A DNA stretch of 64,000 nt from Caldimonas mangrovi (GCF_023721835.1 NZ_JAMKFE010000003.1:248001-312000), one strand, 5' to 3'. Positions 31,080-40,577 are shown, numbered from the stretch's first letter. The notes: generated from the letters alone by a model not told the origin. Numbers and translations are program-made.

Positions 31080-32711
31080 CTACAGCTGCGCCATCGGCTG
31101 GAACGAATGAGCCTGCGCCAAGGGCCAGTACCGCGCGAAGACCTGTTGTGGCAATTCCGCGACGAGCAGCGCGCCCGGCGCCACGAAGGGCAGCAGCCCT
31201 GCCAGCAGTTTGACCTCGTGGCGCGCGGTGCGGTGCACGATGTGCGCGGCGGTGATTTCGTTGGGATGGCCGAGCCCGGCCGCCTGCACCAGCTCCTTCA
31301 GCGCGATCAGCGTGTTCTGGTGGTAGCGGTGGACGCGTTCGGCCTTGTCCGGCACCACCAGCGCGCGCTGGCGCCGGGGGTCCTGCGTCGCCACGCCGCT
31401 CGGGCAGTGCCCGGTATGGCAGGCCTGCGCCTGGATGCAGCCGAGCGCGAACATGAAGCCGCGTGCCGAGTTGCACCAGTCCGCACCGAGCGCCATCATG
31501 CGGGCGATGTCGAAGGCGCTGATGACCTTGCCGGCGCAGCCGATGCGTATCTGCTGGCGCAGGTTCAGCCCGACCAGCGTGTTGTGAACCAGCAGCAACC
31601 CTTCCTGCAGCGGCGCGCCGACGTGGTCGGTGAACTCCAGCGGTGCGGCACCGGTGCCGCCTTCGGCGCCGTCCACCACGATGAAGTCGGGCGTGATGCG
31701 CGTTTCGACCATGGCCTTGGCGATGGCGAACCATTCCCACGGATGGCCGATGCACAGCTTGAAGCCGGTCGGCTTGCCGCCCGACAGCCGGCGCAGCCGC
31801 TCGACGAACTGCAGCAGCTCGATCGGGGTCGAAAACGCACTGTGAGCGGCCGGCGAGATGCAGTCCATGCCTTCCGGAACGCCGCGTGCGGCGGCGATCT
31901 CGGCGGTCACCTTCGCGCCTGGCAGCACGCCGCCGTGGCCCGGCTTGGCGCCCTGGCTCAGTTTGATCTCGATCAGCCTGACCTGCGGTTCGCGTGCAGC
32001 CTCGGCGAACTTGTCGGGATTGAAGCTGCCGTCCTCGTTGCGACAACCGAAATAACCGGAACCGATCTCCCAGATCAGGTCGCCGCCGTTCTCGCGGTGC
32101 CAGCGGCTGATCGAGCCTTCGCCGGTGTCGTGCGCGAAGTTGCCGCGCCGTGCACCTGCGTTCAGTGCCAGCACCGCGTGGGCGCTGACCGAGCCGAAGC
32201 TCATCGCCGAGATGTTGAACACGCTGGCCGAGTAAGGCTGCGCGCACTGCGGCCCGATGGTGATGCGGAAGTCGTGTGTCGGCAGTTGCGTCGGCACTGC
32301 CGAGTGGTTGATCCACTCGTAGCCATCGGCCCCCACATCGCGCTGCGTCCCGAAGGGCCGCTTGTCGGGCTCGCCCTTGGCGCGCTGATAGACCAGCGAT
32401 CGCTGCTGGCGCGAGAACGGGGCGGCCTCGTTGTCGCTCTCGATGAAATACTGGCGGATCTCCGGCCGCACGAACTCGAGCAGGAAGCGCAGGTGTCCGA
32501 TGACCGGGTAGTTGCGCAGCACGGAATGGCGGCCTTGCCGCACGTCGTGCAGGCCGGTGACGAGCAGCGCCGCGAACAGCAGCACCCACCAGCCGCCGGT
32601 GTCGAAGCCGACCCAGACGAAGGCGGCCAGCAGGAAGCCGATGGCGCTCGCGAGCCAGGCGAGGTAGCGGATCGGGAAATGCCGGTCGAGGGCGATCAGC
32701 CAGTACGGCAT
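31080..32711 (-). CDS. Membrane-anchored FMN-binding glutamate-synthase-family protein
   Basis: 543 residues from the ATG at 32711. The N-terminus has two hydrophobic segments (YLAWLASAIGFLLAAFVWV, WWVLLFAALLVTGL). The rest is the FMN/iron-sulfur synthase domain of glutamate synthase (IKLSQGAKPGHGGVLPGAKV, VVDGAEGGTGAAPLEF, IGCAGKVISAFDIARMMALG). The cysteine cluster ACHTGHCPSGVATQ matches the 3Fe-4S site. There is no glutaminase domain, so it cannot be a complete GltB. Stand-alone members occur widely and their reaction is unsettled. Confidence 0.85.
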   Translation of the reverse strand: MPYWLIALDRHFPIRYLAWLASAIGFLLAAFVWVGFDTGGWWVLLFAALLVTGLHDVRQGRHSVLRNYPVIGHLRFLLEFVRPEIRQYFIESDNEAAPFSRQQRSLVYQRAKGEPDKRPFGTQRDVGADGYEWINHSAVPTQLPTHDFRITIGPQCAQPYSASVFNISAMSFGSVSAHAVLALNAGARRGNFAHDTGEGSISRWHRENGGDLIWEIGSGYFGCRNEDGSFNPDKFAEAAREPQVRLIEIKLSQGAKPGHGGVLPGAKVTAEIAAARGVPEGMDCISPAAHSAFSTPIELLQFVERLRRLSGGKPTGFKLCIGHPWEWFAIAKAMVETRITPDFIVVDGAEGGTGAAPLEFTDHVGAPLQEGLLLVHNTLVGLNLRQQIRIGCAGKVISAFDIARMMALGADWCNSARGFMFALGCIQAQACHTGHCPSGVATQDPRRQRALVVPDKAERVHRYHQNTLIALKELVQAAGLGHPNEITAAHIVHRTARHEVKLLAGLLPFVAPGALLVAELPQQVFARYWPLAQAHSFQPMAQL

Positions 32712-32835
32712 GGGGTGCTCCGAAGTCGCGACGCGGCATCGTATGCCGTGCAGCAAAAAGCTGGACGGTCAACGGGGCGAAGCGTTTCCGGCCCGGCGTG
32801 CTGAGACAATCCGGGATTGCCCGCTGGACACGCCG

Positions 32836-33585
<750 letters not shown>

Positions 33586-33644
33586 GGGCGCTCGCTGCGG
33601 CGCGAGCACCCGAGTTGGGGAGGGTCGAAAGCAGGCCGAACGCC

Positions 33645-33650
33645 TATAGT
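33645..33650 (+). promoter_or_regulatory. Candidate -10 element for the nine-gene biosynthetic operon
   Basis: TATAGT lies about 33 nt upstream of the preferred GTG start of the first biosynthetic gene. No good -35 hexamer stands at the expected spacing, so an activator or alternative spacing may be involved. This is a visual match only. Confidence 0.4.
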
Positions 33651-33682
33651 CCTGGGCTTTGTATCCTGCTGTTGCGTTTCTC

Positions 33683-34663
33683 GTGAACCTTGAGCCTGCT
33701 TTCGCACCCGACTCCCGCAAGAAGCGAGTGCTTGTCGTTCGATACTCGCAAACCGGCCAGCTCGATGCTGTGGTCGAGAGCCTCCTTGCGCCGCTGCAGG
33801 CCGACCCGAAGGTCGAAGTGCATGTCGAAACCCTGAGGCCCGAACCGAGCTATCCGTTTCCCTGGTCCTTCTTCAGCTTCCTGGACGCTTTTCCCGAATC
33901 GGCCCACATGGCGCCGCCGGCGCTGGCGCCGCTGTCGCTGCATGGGGACGAGCATTTCGATCTCGTCATCCTGCCCTACCAGGTCTGGTTTCTCGCGCCT
34001 TCGCTTCCCGTCACGGCGTTTCTCAAGCACCCGATCACGCGTCGGCTCCTGAAAGGCAAGCCAGTCGTGACCGTGGTCGCCTGCCGCAACATGTGGCTGC
34101 TGGCGCAGGAAAAGATGAAGTCGCTGCTCGGCGCTGTGGACGCGCGGTTGATCGACAACGTCGTGCTGACGGACCCGGGCCCGACGCTGGCAACCTTCAT
34201 CACCACGCCGCGCTGGCTGCTGAGTGGAAAGAAGAGCGGCTTCTGGGGACTGCCGCCGGCCGGTCTGAGCGACACACAGGTGCGTGGCGCCAGGCGTTTC
34301 GGACTCGCACTGCGCGATGCGCTGCACGAAGGGCGCGAGCAAGGGTCGCAGCCGCTGCTGCACGGCCTTGTGGCGGTGCGGGTCGAGCCTCGGCTGTACT
34401 TCAGCGAGAAGACCGGAACCCGGAGCTTCTTCCTCTGGGGCAAGTTGCTGCGGGCGGTCGGTGCACCGGGAAGCGCGCGACGGCGCCCTCTGCTGCTGCT
34501 CTACGTTGCCTTCCTGGTCACGATGATCGTGACCCTCGTTCCGGCGAGCCTGGCCTTGCAGGCCTTGCTGCGCCCTGCCTTGCAGGGGCGGCTGAATAGA
34601 ATCCGCACCCAGTTCGAGCTGCCTTCCGGATCCGCCGACCATCGCATGGCCCAGTATGAATGA
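33683..34663 (+). CDS. DarA/StlC-like flavodoxin-fold protein (dialkylresorcinol pathway)
   Basis: 326 residues from the GTG at 33683; a TTG at 33659 would add eight residues, and neither has a clear ribosome site. The N-terminus KRVLVVRYSQTGQLDAVVES is the flavodoxin phosphate-binding loop. The middle (VILPYQVWFLAPSLPVTAFL, VVTVVACRNMW) matches proteins annotated as dialkylresorcinol-condensing DarA, an aromatase-like partner of DarB. A hydrophobic C-terminal stretch (about 285-315, LLLLYVAFLVTMIVTLVPAS) may anchor it to the membrane. The stop overlaps the next ATG by 8 nt. It heads a nine-gene overlapping operon. Confidence 0.7.
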   Translation: MNLEPAFAPDSRKKRVLVVRYSQTGQLDAVVESLLAPLQADPKVEVHVETLRPEPSYPFPWSFFSFLDAFPESAHMAPPALAPLSLHGDEHFDLVILPYQVWFLAPSLPVTAFLKHPITRRLLKGKPVVTVVACRNMWLLAQEKMKSLLGAVDARLIDNVVLTDPGPTLATFITTPRWLLSGKKSGFWGLPPAGLSDTQVRGARRFGLALRDALHEGREQGSQPLLHGLVAVRVEPRLYFSEKTGTRSFFLWGKLLRAVGAPGSARRRPLLLLYVAFLVTMIVTLVPASLALQALLRPALQGRLNRIRTQFELPSGSADHRMAQYE

Positions 34664-35786
34664 CGTGTTCCTGACCCGCACGGGTGCCTTCCTGCCCTTT
34701 GCACCGGTTGACAATGAAGAAGTCGAGGGGGTGCTCGGCCAGGTCGGAAGCAGACCGTCGCGGGCGCGCCGCGTGGTCCTGCGCAGCAATGGCATCCAGT
34801 CGCGTCACTATGCAATCGACCGGGCGACGGGGGAGCCGGCAATGAGCAACGCCCAGCTCACGGCGAGCGCGATCCGCGCGCTGGGTGACATTGGTGCGGT
34901 CGACGTGCTGGCGACCGGCACCTCGCTGCCCGACCAGCTCATGCCCAATCACGCGGTCATGGTCCATGGCGAGCTGGGATGGCCACGGTTGGAACTGGTG
35001 TCGTGCGCAGGGATTTGTCTGGCCGGCACGGCGGCGCTGAAGCATGCCTGGCTCTCGGTGCGCGCAGGTGATGCGGTGCGGGCCGTAGCCACAGGGTCCG
35101 AACTGGCTTCTCCCATACTGCTTGCCCGCAATTTCGAAGCCGAAGTCGAGCACAAGGTGCAGGCATTGCATGACCGGCCCGAGATTGCGTTCGAGAAGGA
35201 TTTCCTGCGCTGGATGCTGTCTGATGGTGCGGGGGCCGTGCTGCTGGAGCGTGAGCCGCAGGGGCCGTTGTCGTTGCGCGTCGAATGGATCGAGCTGTCG
35301 TCGGCTGCGCACGAACTGCCAGCCTGCATGTACGCCGGTGCCGACAAGAACGAGGATGAATCGCTGCGGGGCTGGCTCAGCTTCCCCTCCGAGCAATGGC
35401 GGTCGAGTTCGGTGTTTGCCGTCAAGCAGGACGTGCGCCTGCTCAACGACCACATCGCACGTGCCACGCTGCGCGACCCGTTGCAGCACATCGTTCGCAA
35501 ACGGAGCCTCGAGGCGAGCCGGATCGACTGGTTCCTGCCCCACTTGTCGTCGTTCTACTTCATGCCGGCCATGGAGCGTACGCTGGCGGAGATCGGGCTG
35601 CCGATTCCGCGCGAGCGCTGGTTCACCAACCTGGCGAGCAAGGGCAACACCGGCTCTGCATCACCGTACATCATGCTCGACGAGTTGTTCCGTTCGGGCC
35701 GCATCCAGTCGGGGCATCGGTTGCTGATGTTCGTTCCCGAGAGCGGCCGCTTCTCCAGCGGGTTCGTCTTCATGGAGGCAGTCTGA
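34656..35786 (+). CDS. DarB/StlD-like beta-ketoacyl-ACP synthase III
   Basis: 376 residues, thiolase fold. The catalytic triad of KAS III is complete: Cys117 in LELVSCAGICLAGTA, His296 in WFLPHLSSFYF and Asn331 in ASKGNTGSASPY. StlD/DarB enzymes join two acyl chains head-to-head and cyclise them to a cyclohexanedione or resorcinol ring, rather than priming fatty acid synthesis. The adjacent DarA-like and ACP genes support that branch. It overlaps the upstream gene by 8 nt and the downstream gene by one base (TGATG). Confidence 0.8.
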   Translation: MNDVFLTRTGAFLPFAPVDNEEVEGVLGQVGSRPSRARRVVLRSNGIQSRHYAIDRATGEPAMSNAQLTASAIRALGDIGAVDVLATGTSLPDQLMPNHAVMVHGELGWPRLELVSCAGICLAGTAALKHAWLSVRAGDAVRAVATGSELASPILLARNFEAEVEHKVQALHDRPEIAFEKDFLRWMLSDGAGAVLLEREPQGPLSLRVEWIELSSAAHELPACMYAGADKNEDESLRGWLSFPSEQWRSSSVFAVKQDVRLLNDHIARATLRDPLQHIVRKRSLEASRIDWFLPHLSSFYFMPAMERTLAEIGLPIPRERWFTNLASKGNTGSASPYIMLDELFRSGRIQSGHRLLMFVPESGRFSSGFVFMEAV

Positions 35787-36181
35787 TGGACGTCGATGCC
35801 GTACCGCAGGATGGCAACGTGACGCTGGGTGGGCACCGAAAGGCGGTCTATGCACGAGATGCACGAGGCCGCATGGTGATCACCACCTCACGCGGGTGGG
35901 AAGCCGAAGAGATCGTCACGAGCCATGCCGTCGAAGTCATGAAGCAGCAGGCGCATGCCGCTCTCGAACGCGCCAGAGCCGGCGCGGCGTCGCCGTTGGA
36001 GTACTGGATGTACGCGCGACGCATGGATGTTGCTCTGCTCGCGCAGACCACCGGGTTCTGGCAGTGGCGCGTGCGCCGCCACATGCGCCCGGACCGATTC
36101 GCGCAGCTGCATGAGAAGCATCTGCAGCGCTATGCCCAGGCGCTCGGCCTGTCGGTGCAGGACCTGAGGAGCGTTCCGTGA
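35786..36181 (+). CDS. Small conserved-looking protein of unknown function in biosynthetic operon
   Basis: 131 residues, no family recognised. The N-terminal half is mixed charged (GHRKAVYARDARGRMVITTS). The middle is Ala-rich helical, and the C-terminus (EYWMYARRMDVALLAQTTGF, then WQWRVRRHMRPDRFAQL and LQRYAQALGLSVQDLRSV) looks like a small helix-turn-helix fold. It could be a regulator or a scaffold for the neighbouring ketosynthases. It is translationally coupled on both sides (TGATG and GTGA overlaps), so it very likely functions with the pathway. Confidence 0.55.
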   Translation: MDVDAVPQDGNVTLGGHRKAVYARDARGRMVITTSRGWEAEEIVTSHAVEVMKQQAHAALERARAGAASPLEYWMYARRMDVALLAQTTGFWQWRVRRHMRPDRFAQLHEKHLQRYAQALGLSVQDLRSVP

Positions 36182-37158
36182 GCTTTGCACACCAGCACGC
36201 GGCGCACTGCGAAAGCGGGGTGATTTCCAGCCTGTTGCGTCACCACGGCGTGCCGATGACGGAAAGCCTCGCCTTCGGACTGTCGTCCGCGCTGTCGTTC
36301 GCCTATCTGCCGTTCGTCAAGGTTTCGGGGCTGCCGTTGATCGCCTACCGCATGCCGCCGAAGTCCATCATCAAGGGGTTGCTGCGGCCGCTGGGCGCCG
36401 ATTTTCGCTTCGAGGCCTTCCGCTCCGAGGCAGCCGGCCAGTTGAGGCTCGACGCATTGCTGGCGCAGGGGCACGTCGTGGGGTTGCAGACGTCGGTGTA
36501 CTGGCTGCCGTATTTCCCTCAGGACATGCGTTTCCACTTCAACGCGCACAACCTGCTGGTGTACGGGAAGTCGGACGGCGACTATCTGATCAGCGACCCC
36601 GTCTTCGAGGAACCGGTGCGATGTGCCAGCGCGGACCTGCAGCGGGCCCGCTTCGCCAAGGGGGTGCTGGCGCCCAAGGGCTTGCTGTACTACCCGCGGA
36701 CCCTCGGCGCGAAGTCGGTGGAGCCCGTCGCGGTCCGCTCGGCGATCCGCAAGACTTGCCGGATCATGCTCGCACCGGTGCCCATCGCCGGCGTGCGCGG
36801 CATGCGGATGTTGGCGAAAAAGCTGCGTCGCCTGCCGGCCGACCAGCCTGGCAGCGCCGACTTCATCGGGCACATCGTGCGCATGCAGGAGGAGATAGGC
36901 ACGGGCGGGGCCGGTTTCCGCTTCATCTACGCCGCTTTTCTCCAGGAGGCGGCCGCACTGGCAGAGTTGCCCCGGCTTGCCGAGTTCTCGGAACGCTTGA
37001 CGACGATCGGCGACGGCTGGCGCGCATTTGCGCTGACTGCGGCCCGGATGGTCAAGGGGCGCGAGCCGCTCGACCCTGGCAAGGTGGCCGACAAGCTGCT
37101 CGAGCTGTCGGCTCGGGAAGAGGCCTTCTTCCGCGCCCTCAAGGCCGAGCTCGGCTGA
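36178..37158 (+). CDS. BtrH N-terminal-domain protein (putative ACP-dependent acyltransferase)
   Basis: 326 residues from a GTG at 36178 overlapping the previous stop (GTGA). Residues 1-150 form a papain-like BtrH_N domain with Cys11 in HCESGVISSLLRHHG, His124 in FNAHNLLVYG and Asp140 in YLISDP, a plausible Cys-His-Asp triad. BtrH in butirosin synthesis moves an acyl group from an ACP to an acceptor amine. The helical C-terminal half (about 185-326) may bind the acceptor or ACP. In this operon it may acylate or release the polyketide-like product. Confidence 0.72.
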   Translation: MSFAHQHAAHCESGVISSLLRHHGVPMTESLAFGLSSALSFAYLPFVKVSGLPLIAYRMPPKSIIKGLLRPLGADFRFEAFRSEAAGQLRLDALLAQGHVVGLQTSVYWLPYFPQDMRFHFNAHNLLVYGKSDGDYLISDPVFEEPVRCASADLQRARFAKGVLAPKGLLYYPRTLGAKSVEPVAVRSAIRKTCRIMLAPVPIAGVRGMRMLAKKLRRLPADQPGSADFIGHIVRMQEEIGTGGAGFRFIYAAFLQEAAALAELPRLAEFSERLTTIGDGWRAFALTAARMVKGREPLDPGKVADKLLELSAREEAFFRALKAELG

Positions 37159-38081
37159 TGCTGGCGCTCGATCGGCTCGCGTTCCGCTATGCCGCGGCGG
37201 CCCGACCTGCGCTGGACGGCATTTCGCTGCGGGCGCAGCGAGGTGAGGTTCTTGGCCTGCTCGGGCCCAACGGGGCCGGCAAGACGACACTGATCTCCCT
37301 GTTGGCGGGCCTGTTGACGGTTCAGCACGGCGAGATCCTGGTCGACGGCGAGCCGCTGGCGCTCGTTCGCAAGCGCCATCCCACGCGCATCGCCATCGCA
37401 CCCCAGGAATACGCCTTCTATCCCATGCTGACGGTTCGCGAGAACCTATGCTGCTTTGCCGGCTCAGCCAGGCTGACAGGGGCGCGGCTCGGGGACCGTG
37501 TACGTGCCGGCCTTGCGTTTGCCCAGCTGGAGCGGTTCGCCGACGTTCGGGCGGAGCGGCTGTCAGGGGGGCTGAAGCGCCGGCTGAACCTCGCGATTGC
37601 ATTGCTGGCGGAGCCGGAACTCGTACTGTTCGACGAACCCACCGTAGGAGTCGATCCGCAATCGCGCGCCTTCGTGCTGGAGTCGATCCGATCGCTGGCG
37701 TCGCAGGGCGTGGCAGTGATCTACGCCTCGCACTATATGGAGGAAATCGAGGCAATCGCCGAACGCGTCGCGATTCTCGACCATGGCAGGGTGCTGCGCG
37801 ACGGCACGCTGGACGAGTTGCTGTCCGAGGGGGCCGCACACCTAGCCATCACGCTCGAAAGCGGTGGCGTCGAACAAGCCCGAGCGCTGCTGTCGCGTTT
37901 CGGCGAGCTGCTGGACGGCGACGCTCCATTGCGCCTGCGGCTCGCCGAGGCCCAGCGCGTGGCCCCCGTTTTCGCGGCACTGGAAGCTGCCGGTCTGCGC
38001 GTGCGCCACGCCCAGTTCGGTCGCTGCGACCTCGAGCAGCTTTTCATGTCGCTGACTCACCGTTCCCTGCGGGAGGCATGA
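37158..38081 (+). CDS. ABC transporter ATP-binding protein
   Basis: 307 residues. Walker A LLGPNGAGKTTL, Q-loop IAPQEYAFYP, signature RLSGGLKRRLNLA and Walker B LVLFDEPTVGVDPQ are all intact, followed by the H-loop YASHYMEEIE. It is of the DrrA/ABC-2 exporter class. The ATG overlaps the BtrH-like stop by one base and its own stop overlaps the permease start. It is probably one half of a lipid or natural-product exporter dedicated to this cluster. Confidence 0.9.
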   Translation: MLALDRLAFRYAAAARPALDGISLRAQRGEVLGLLGPNGAGKTTLISLLAGLLTVQHGEILVDGEPLALVRKRHPTRIAIAPQEYAFYPMLTVRENLCCFAGSARLTGARLGDRVRAGLAFAQLERFADVRAERLSGGLKRRLNLAIALLAEPELVLFDEPTVGVDPQSRAFVLESIRSLASQGVAVIYASHYMEEIEAIAERVAILDHGRVLRDGTLDELLSEGAAHLAITLESGGVEQARALLSRFGELLDGDAPLRLRLAEAQRVAPVFAALEAAGLRVRHAQFGRCDLEQLFMSLTHRSLREA

Positions 38082-39235
38082 TGCTCGGTGCGCTCGTCAA
38101 GAAGGAATTGCTGGCGCTGTCGCGCGACCTGCATGGGCTGGCGGCACTGTTTCTGATGCCGGTGATCTTCATCGTCATCATGTCGCTGGCGCTCAAGGAC
38201 GTGTACAACCCGCCGCTGCGCGAACTGGCCTACGCTGTCAAGGTGCACGACGAAGGAGAGCTGGCGCAGGCGCTGCTGGCCGTCTGGCAGGAACGGCATG
38301 GTGAGCCCCGCGCTTTGCCGGTCGACTGGGTTGGGCCGCTGCGATCCGGGCAACTGAAGTACGTGCTCGTGGTCGAACCCGGGCTGTCGGAGGAGCTGGG
38401 TCGTGCGGCGCTGCCGCGCCGGTCGGTGCTCCATCTGGTCACGGAACCCGGCATGGACAGCAATCTGTTCAATGCCTTGCGTGCGGAATTGACAGCAATC
38501 GCCGGAGAGATCAAGTTCCGCGCGGTGGTCTCCGCTGTCGACGCAGATGCACCCGATACCGCTTCGATGCAGGCCCTGGTGGACGCGCAGCGCCATGCGA
38601 GCACGGGGCCACGTCCGACGGCGGTACAGCAGAACGTGCCGGCATGGCTGGTCTTCGGCATGTTTTTTGTCGTCACTTCGGTCGCGGGGTTGTTCATCCA
38701 GGAACGCAGCAGCGGCACGCTCGCACGGCTGCACAGCCTGGGGGTCGGCCGCATCATGCTGCTCGCATCGAAAGCGGTGCCCTATCTCGGGATCAACGCC
38801 GTGCAGGCGGCTTTGATGCTCGCGGTGGGCGTATGGCTGATGCCGGTTCTCGGGGGCGATGCGCTGTCGCTGGCTGGCGTCGACTGGGCGGCGTTGACGC
38901 TTGCCGTGGCAGCAGTCAGTGCCGCTGCGGTGGGGCTGGCGCTGGCCTTGTCGTGCCTGGTCCGCACGCACGCGCAGGCGTCGGCCGTCGGCCCCATCCT
39001 CAACGTGCTGATGGGCGCGGTGGGCGGCATCATGGTTCCAAAGTTCGTCATGCCGGGCTTCATGCAGCAGCTGGCGGGGTTATCGCCGATGAACTGGGGA
39101 CTGGAGGCGCTGCTGACCGTGCTGCTTCGAGGCGGTGACGTCTCGGCCACCTTGCCGCATGCGGCTCGTCTGGGCGCCTTTGCCGGCGCCATGCTGGTGC
39201 TGGCCCTGTTCCTGTTCCGACGGACTCTACGATGA
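38078..39235 (+). CDS. ABC-2 type transporter permease
   Basis: 385 residues from the first of two tandem ATGs at 38078 (ATGA overlap). An N-terminal helix (LAALFLMPVIFIVIMSLALK) is followed by an extracytoplasmic domain (about 45-190), then about five helices from residue 190 on. The ABC-2 signature segment lies around FVMPGFMQQLAGLSPMNWGL. This YhhJ/NatB-like layout is typical of exporters of lipids and pigments. It is the partner of the preceding ATPase. Confidence 0.88.
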   Translation: MMLGALVKKELLALSRDLHGLAALFLMPVIFIVIMSLALKDVYNPPLRELAYAVKVHDEGELAQALLAVWQERHGEPRALPVDWVGPLRSGQLKYVLVVEPGLSEELGRAALPRRSVLHLVTEPGMDSNLFNALRAELTAIAGEIKFRAVVSAVDADAPDTASMQALVDAQRHASTGPRPTAVQQNVPAWLVFGMFFVVTSVAGLFIQERSSGTLARLHSLGVGRIMLLASKAVPYLGINAVQAALMLAVGVWLMPVLGGDALSLAGVDWAALTLAVAAVSAAAVGLALALSCLVRTHAQASAVGPILNVLMGAVGGIMVPKFVMPGFMQQLAGLSPMNWGLEALLTVLLRGGDVSATLPHAARLGAFAGAMLVLALFLFRRTLR

Positions 39236-39507
39236 CGCCGACATCACGCGACGACTTGATCGCCGTTCTGAAGAAGCTGGTGCTGGAGGCAGCCGAGAAA
39301 GAGGCTCCGCGTGGCGGGCTCGGCGACCACGAAACGCTGTTCGGCCCGGAGTCCCGGTTGGCGCTCGACTCTCTGGACGCCTTGCAGGTTTCGATGGCCT
39401 TGCAGGAGCGCTTCGGCGTCCGCATGGCCGACAGCAAGGAGACCCGGCGCGCGCTGAACTCCATTGCGACGCTCGCCGACTATTTGCGCGAACGCGGCGC
39501 GGCATGA
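39232..39507 (+). CDS. Acyl carrier protein (DarC-like)
   Basis: 91 residues. The phosphopantetheine attachment Ser47 is in LALDSLDALQVSMALQERFG, the standard DSLD motif of ACPs. A slightly long loop precedes it (PRGGLGDHETLFGPES). The start overlaps the permease stop and the end overlaps the ketosynthase start, both by ATGA. It is most likely the dedicated acyl carrier for the DarB-like and ketosynthase proteins of the cluster. Confidence 0.85.
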   Translation: MTPTSRDDLIAVLKKLVLEAAEKEAPRGGLGDHETLFGPESRLALDSLDALQVSMALQERFGVRMADSKETRRALNSIATLADYLRERGAA

Positions 39508-40577
39508 AGCCAGTCTATGTGCGTGGCCGAGCACTTTCGTGCTCGCTCGGGCTCGATCTGCGCGCCTGTGCCCGCGCGGTGCGCAGCGTGCCACCGTCAC
39601 CCGCACGCGTCGAGGTGGCACCCGGCATGTCATGGCCGTTTCATGCCATCCCCGACGAAGGCGGCGACTGGCTCGAACGCGCGCGTCGCATCGTCTTGCG
39701 GACCGTCGCAGATTGCAGTGCCGCTGTCGATCCTTCGGGGGCGTTGTTCCTCGCATCGTCTTCCATCGACATCGGCGCACGCGAGCAAAGCGGTGACTAT
39801 TCCCCCAACTTCCACGCTTTCGCCGAACAGGTGGCCGACTGGATCGATTGGCGGGGGCCGGTGTTTACCGTGTCGACGGCCTGTACGTCGGGCATCAATG
39901 CGCTGCTTGGCGCCGCCCGCTTCGTACAGGCGGGCCAGACGCCGACGGCGCTCGTGCTGGGCGTGGAACTGCGCAACCGGTTGACGCTGGCGGGTTTCGG
40001 TGCGATGCAGTTGCTGGCGCCTCGGCAGGCGCTGCCGTTCGGCTTGCAACGCGAGGGCTTGATGCTCGGCGAGTCCGTGGCGGCCGTCTCGCTCGGCACC
40101 GAGCCTTCGCGCTGGCGTGTGGCGGGCGGTGCCAACGTCGTCGACGGCAGTGATACCGCTGCGGCCGTACCGGCGGCGATTGCCGCCATGTGCCGGCAGG
40201 CTCTGGAGACCGCTGGCCTCCAGCCGTCCCAGATCGGCCTCATCAAGCTGCAGGCCGCCGGCAGCCCGGGCAACGACGCCATCGAGGCTGCAGCCTTGCT
40301 GCGGTTTTTCGAGACGATGCCGCCGCTGGTGTCGTTGAAAGCGCATCTCGGGCACACCCTTGGCGCTGCGGGCGTCGCCGAGACGGCCTTGCTGATGGCG
40401 TGCATCGAGGGCCGCGACTGGCCGCTGATCGGCTACCCGCTCGACCCCTCGCTCGGCGTCGGACTGGCCGAGCACGCCCCAGAGGCGGCGCGTCACATCC
40501 TCGCGTACATCCTGGGATTCGGTGGCGGACACGCGGCGGTGGTGCTCGAGGACTGCACTGCCCAGGAGGCCGTGTGA
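39504..40577 (+). CDS. Beta-ketoacyl synthase with missing HGTGT histidine
   Basis: 357 residues, KAS I/II type. Nucleophile Cys127 is in FTVSTACTSGINAL and the second His284 in LGHTLGAAGVAE with Lys279 before it. The position of the first His (the HGTxT motif) reads LQAAGSPGND, placing Gln250 where His is expected. That His normally activates malonyl-ACP decarboxylation, so this enzyme may not elongate. It could load, transfer or hold chains like KS0 domains. It is shorter than a typical FabF (about 410). It is coupled to the ACP and to the following gene. Confidence 0.8.
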   Translation: MKPVYVRGRALSCSLGLDLRACARAVRSVPPSPARVEVAPGMSWPFHAIPDEGGDWLERARRIVLRTVADCSAAVDPSGALFLASSSIDIGAREQSGDYSPNFHAFAEQVADWIDWRGPVFTVSTACTSGINALLGAARFVQAGQTPTALVLGVELRNRLTLAGFGAMQLLAPRQALPFGLQREGLMLGESVAAVSLGTEPSRWRVAGGANVVDGSDTAAAVPAAIAAMCRQALETAGLQPSQIGLIKLQAAGSPGNDAIEAAALLRFFETMPPLVSLKAHLGHTLGAAGVAETALLMACIEGRDWPLIGYPLDPSLGVGLAEHAPEAARHILAYILGFGGGHAAVVLEDCTAQEAV

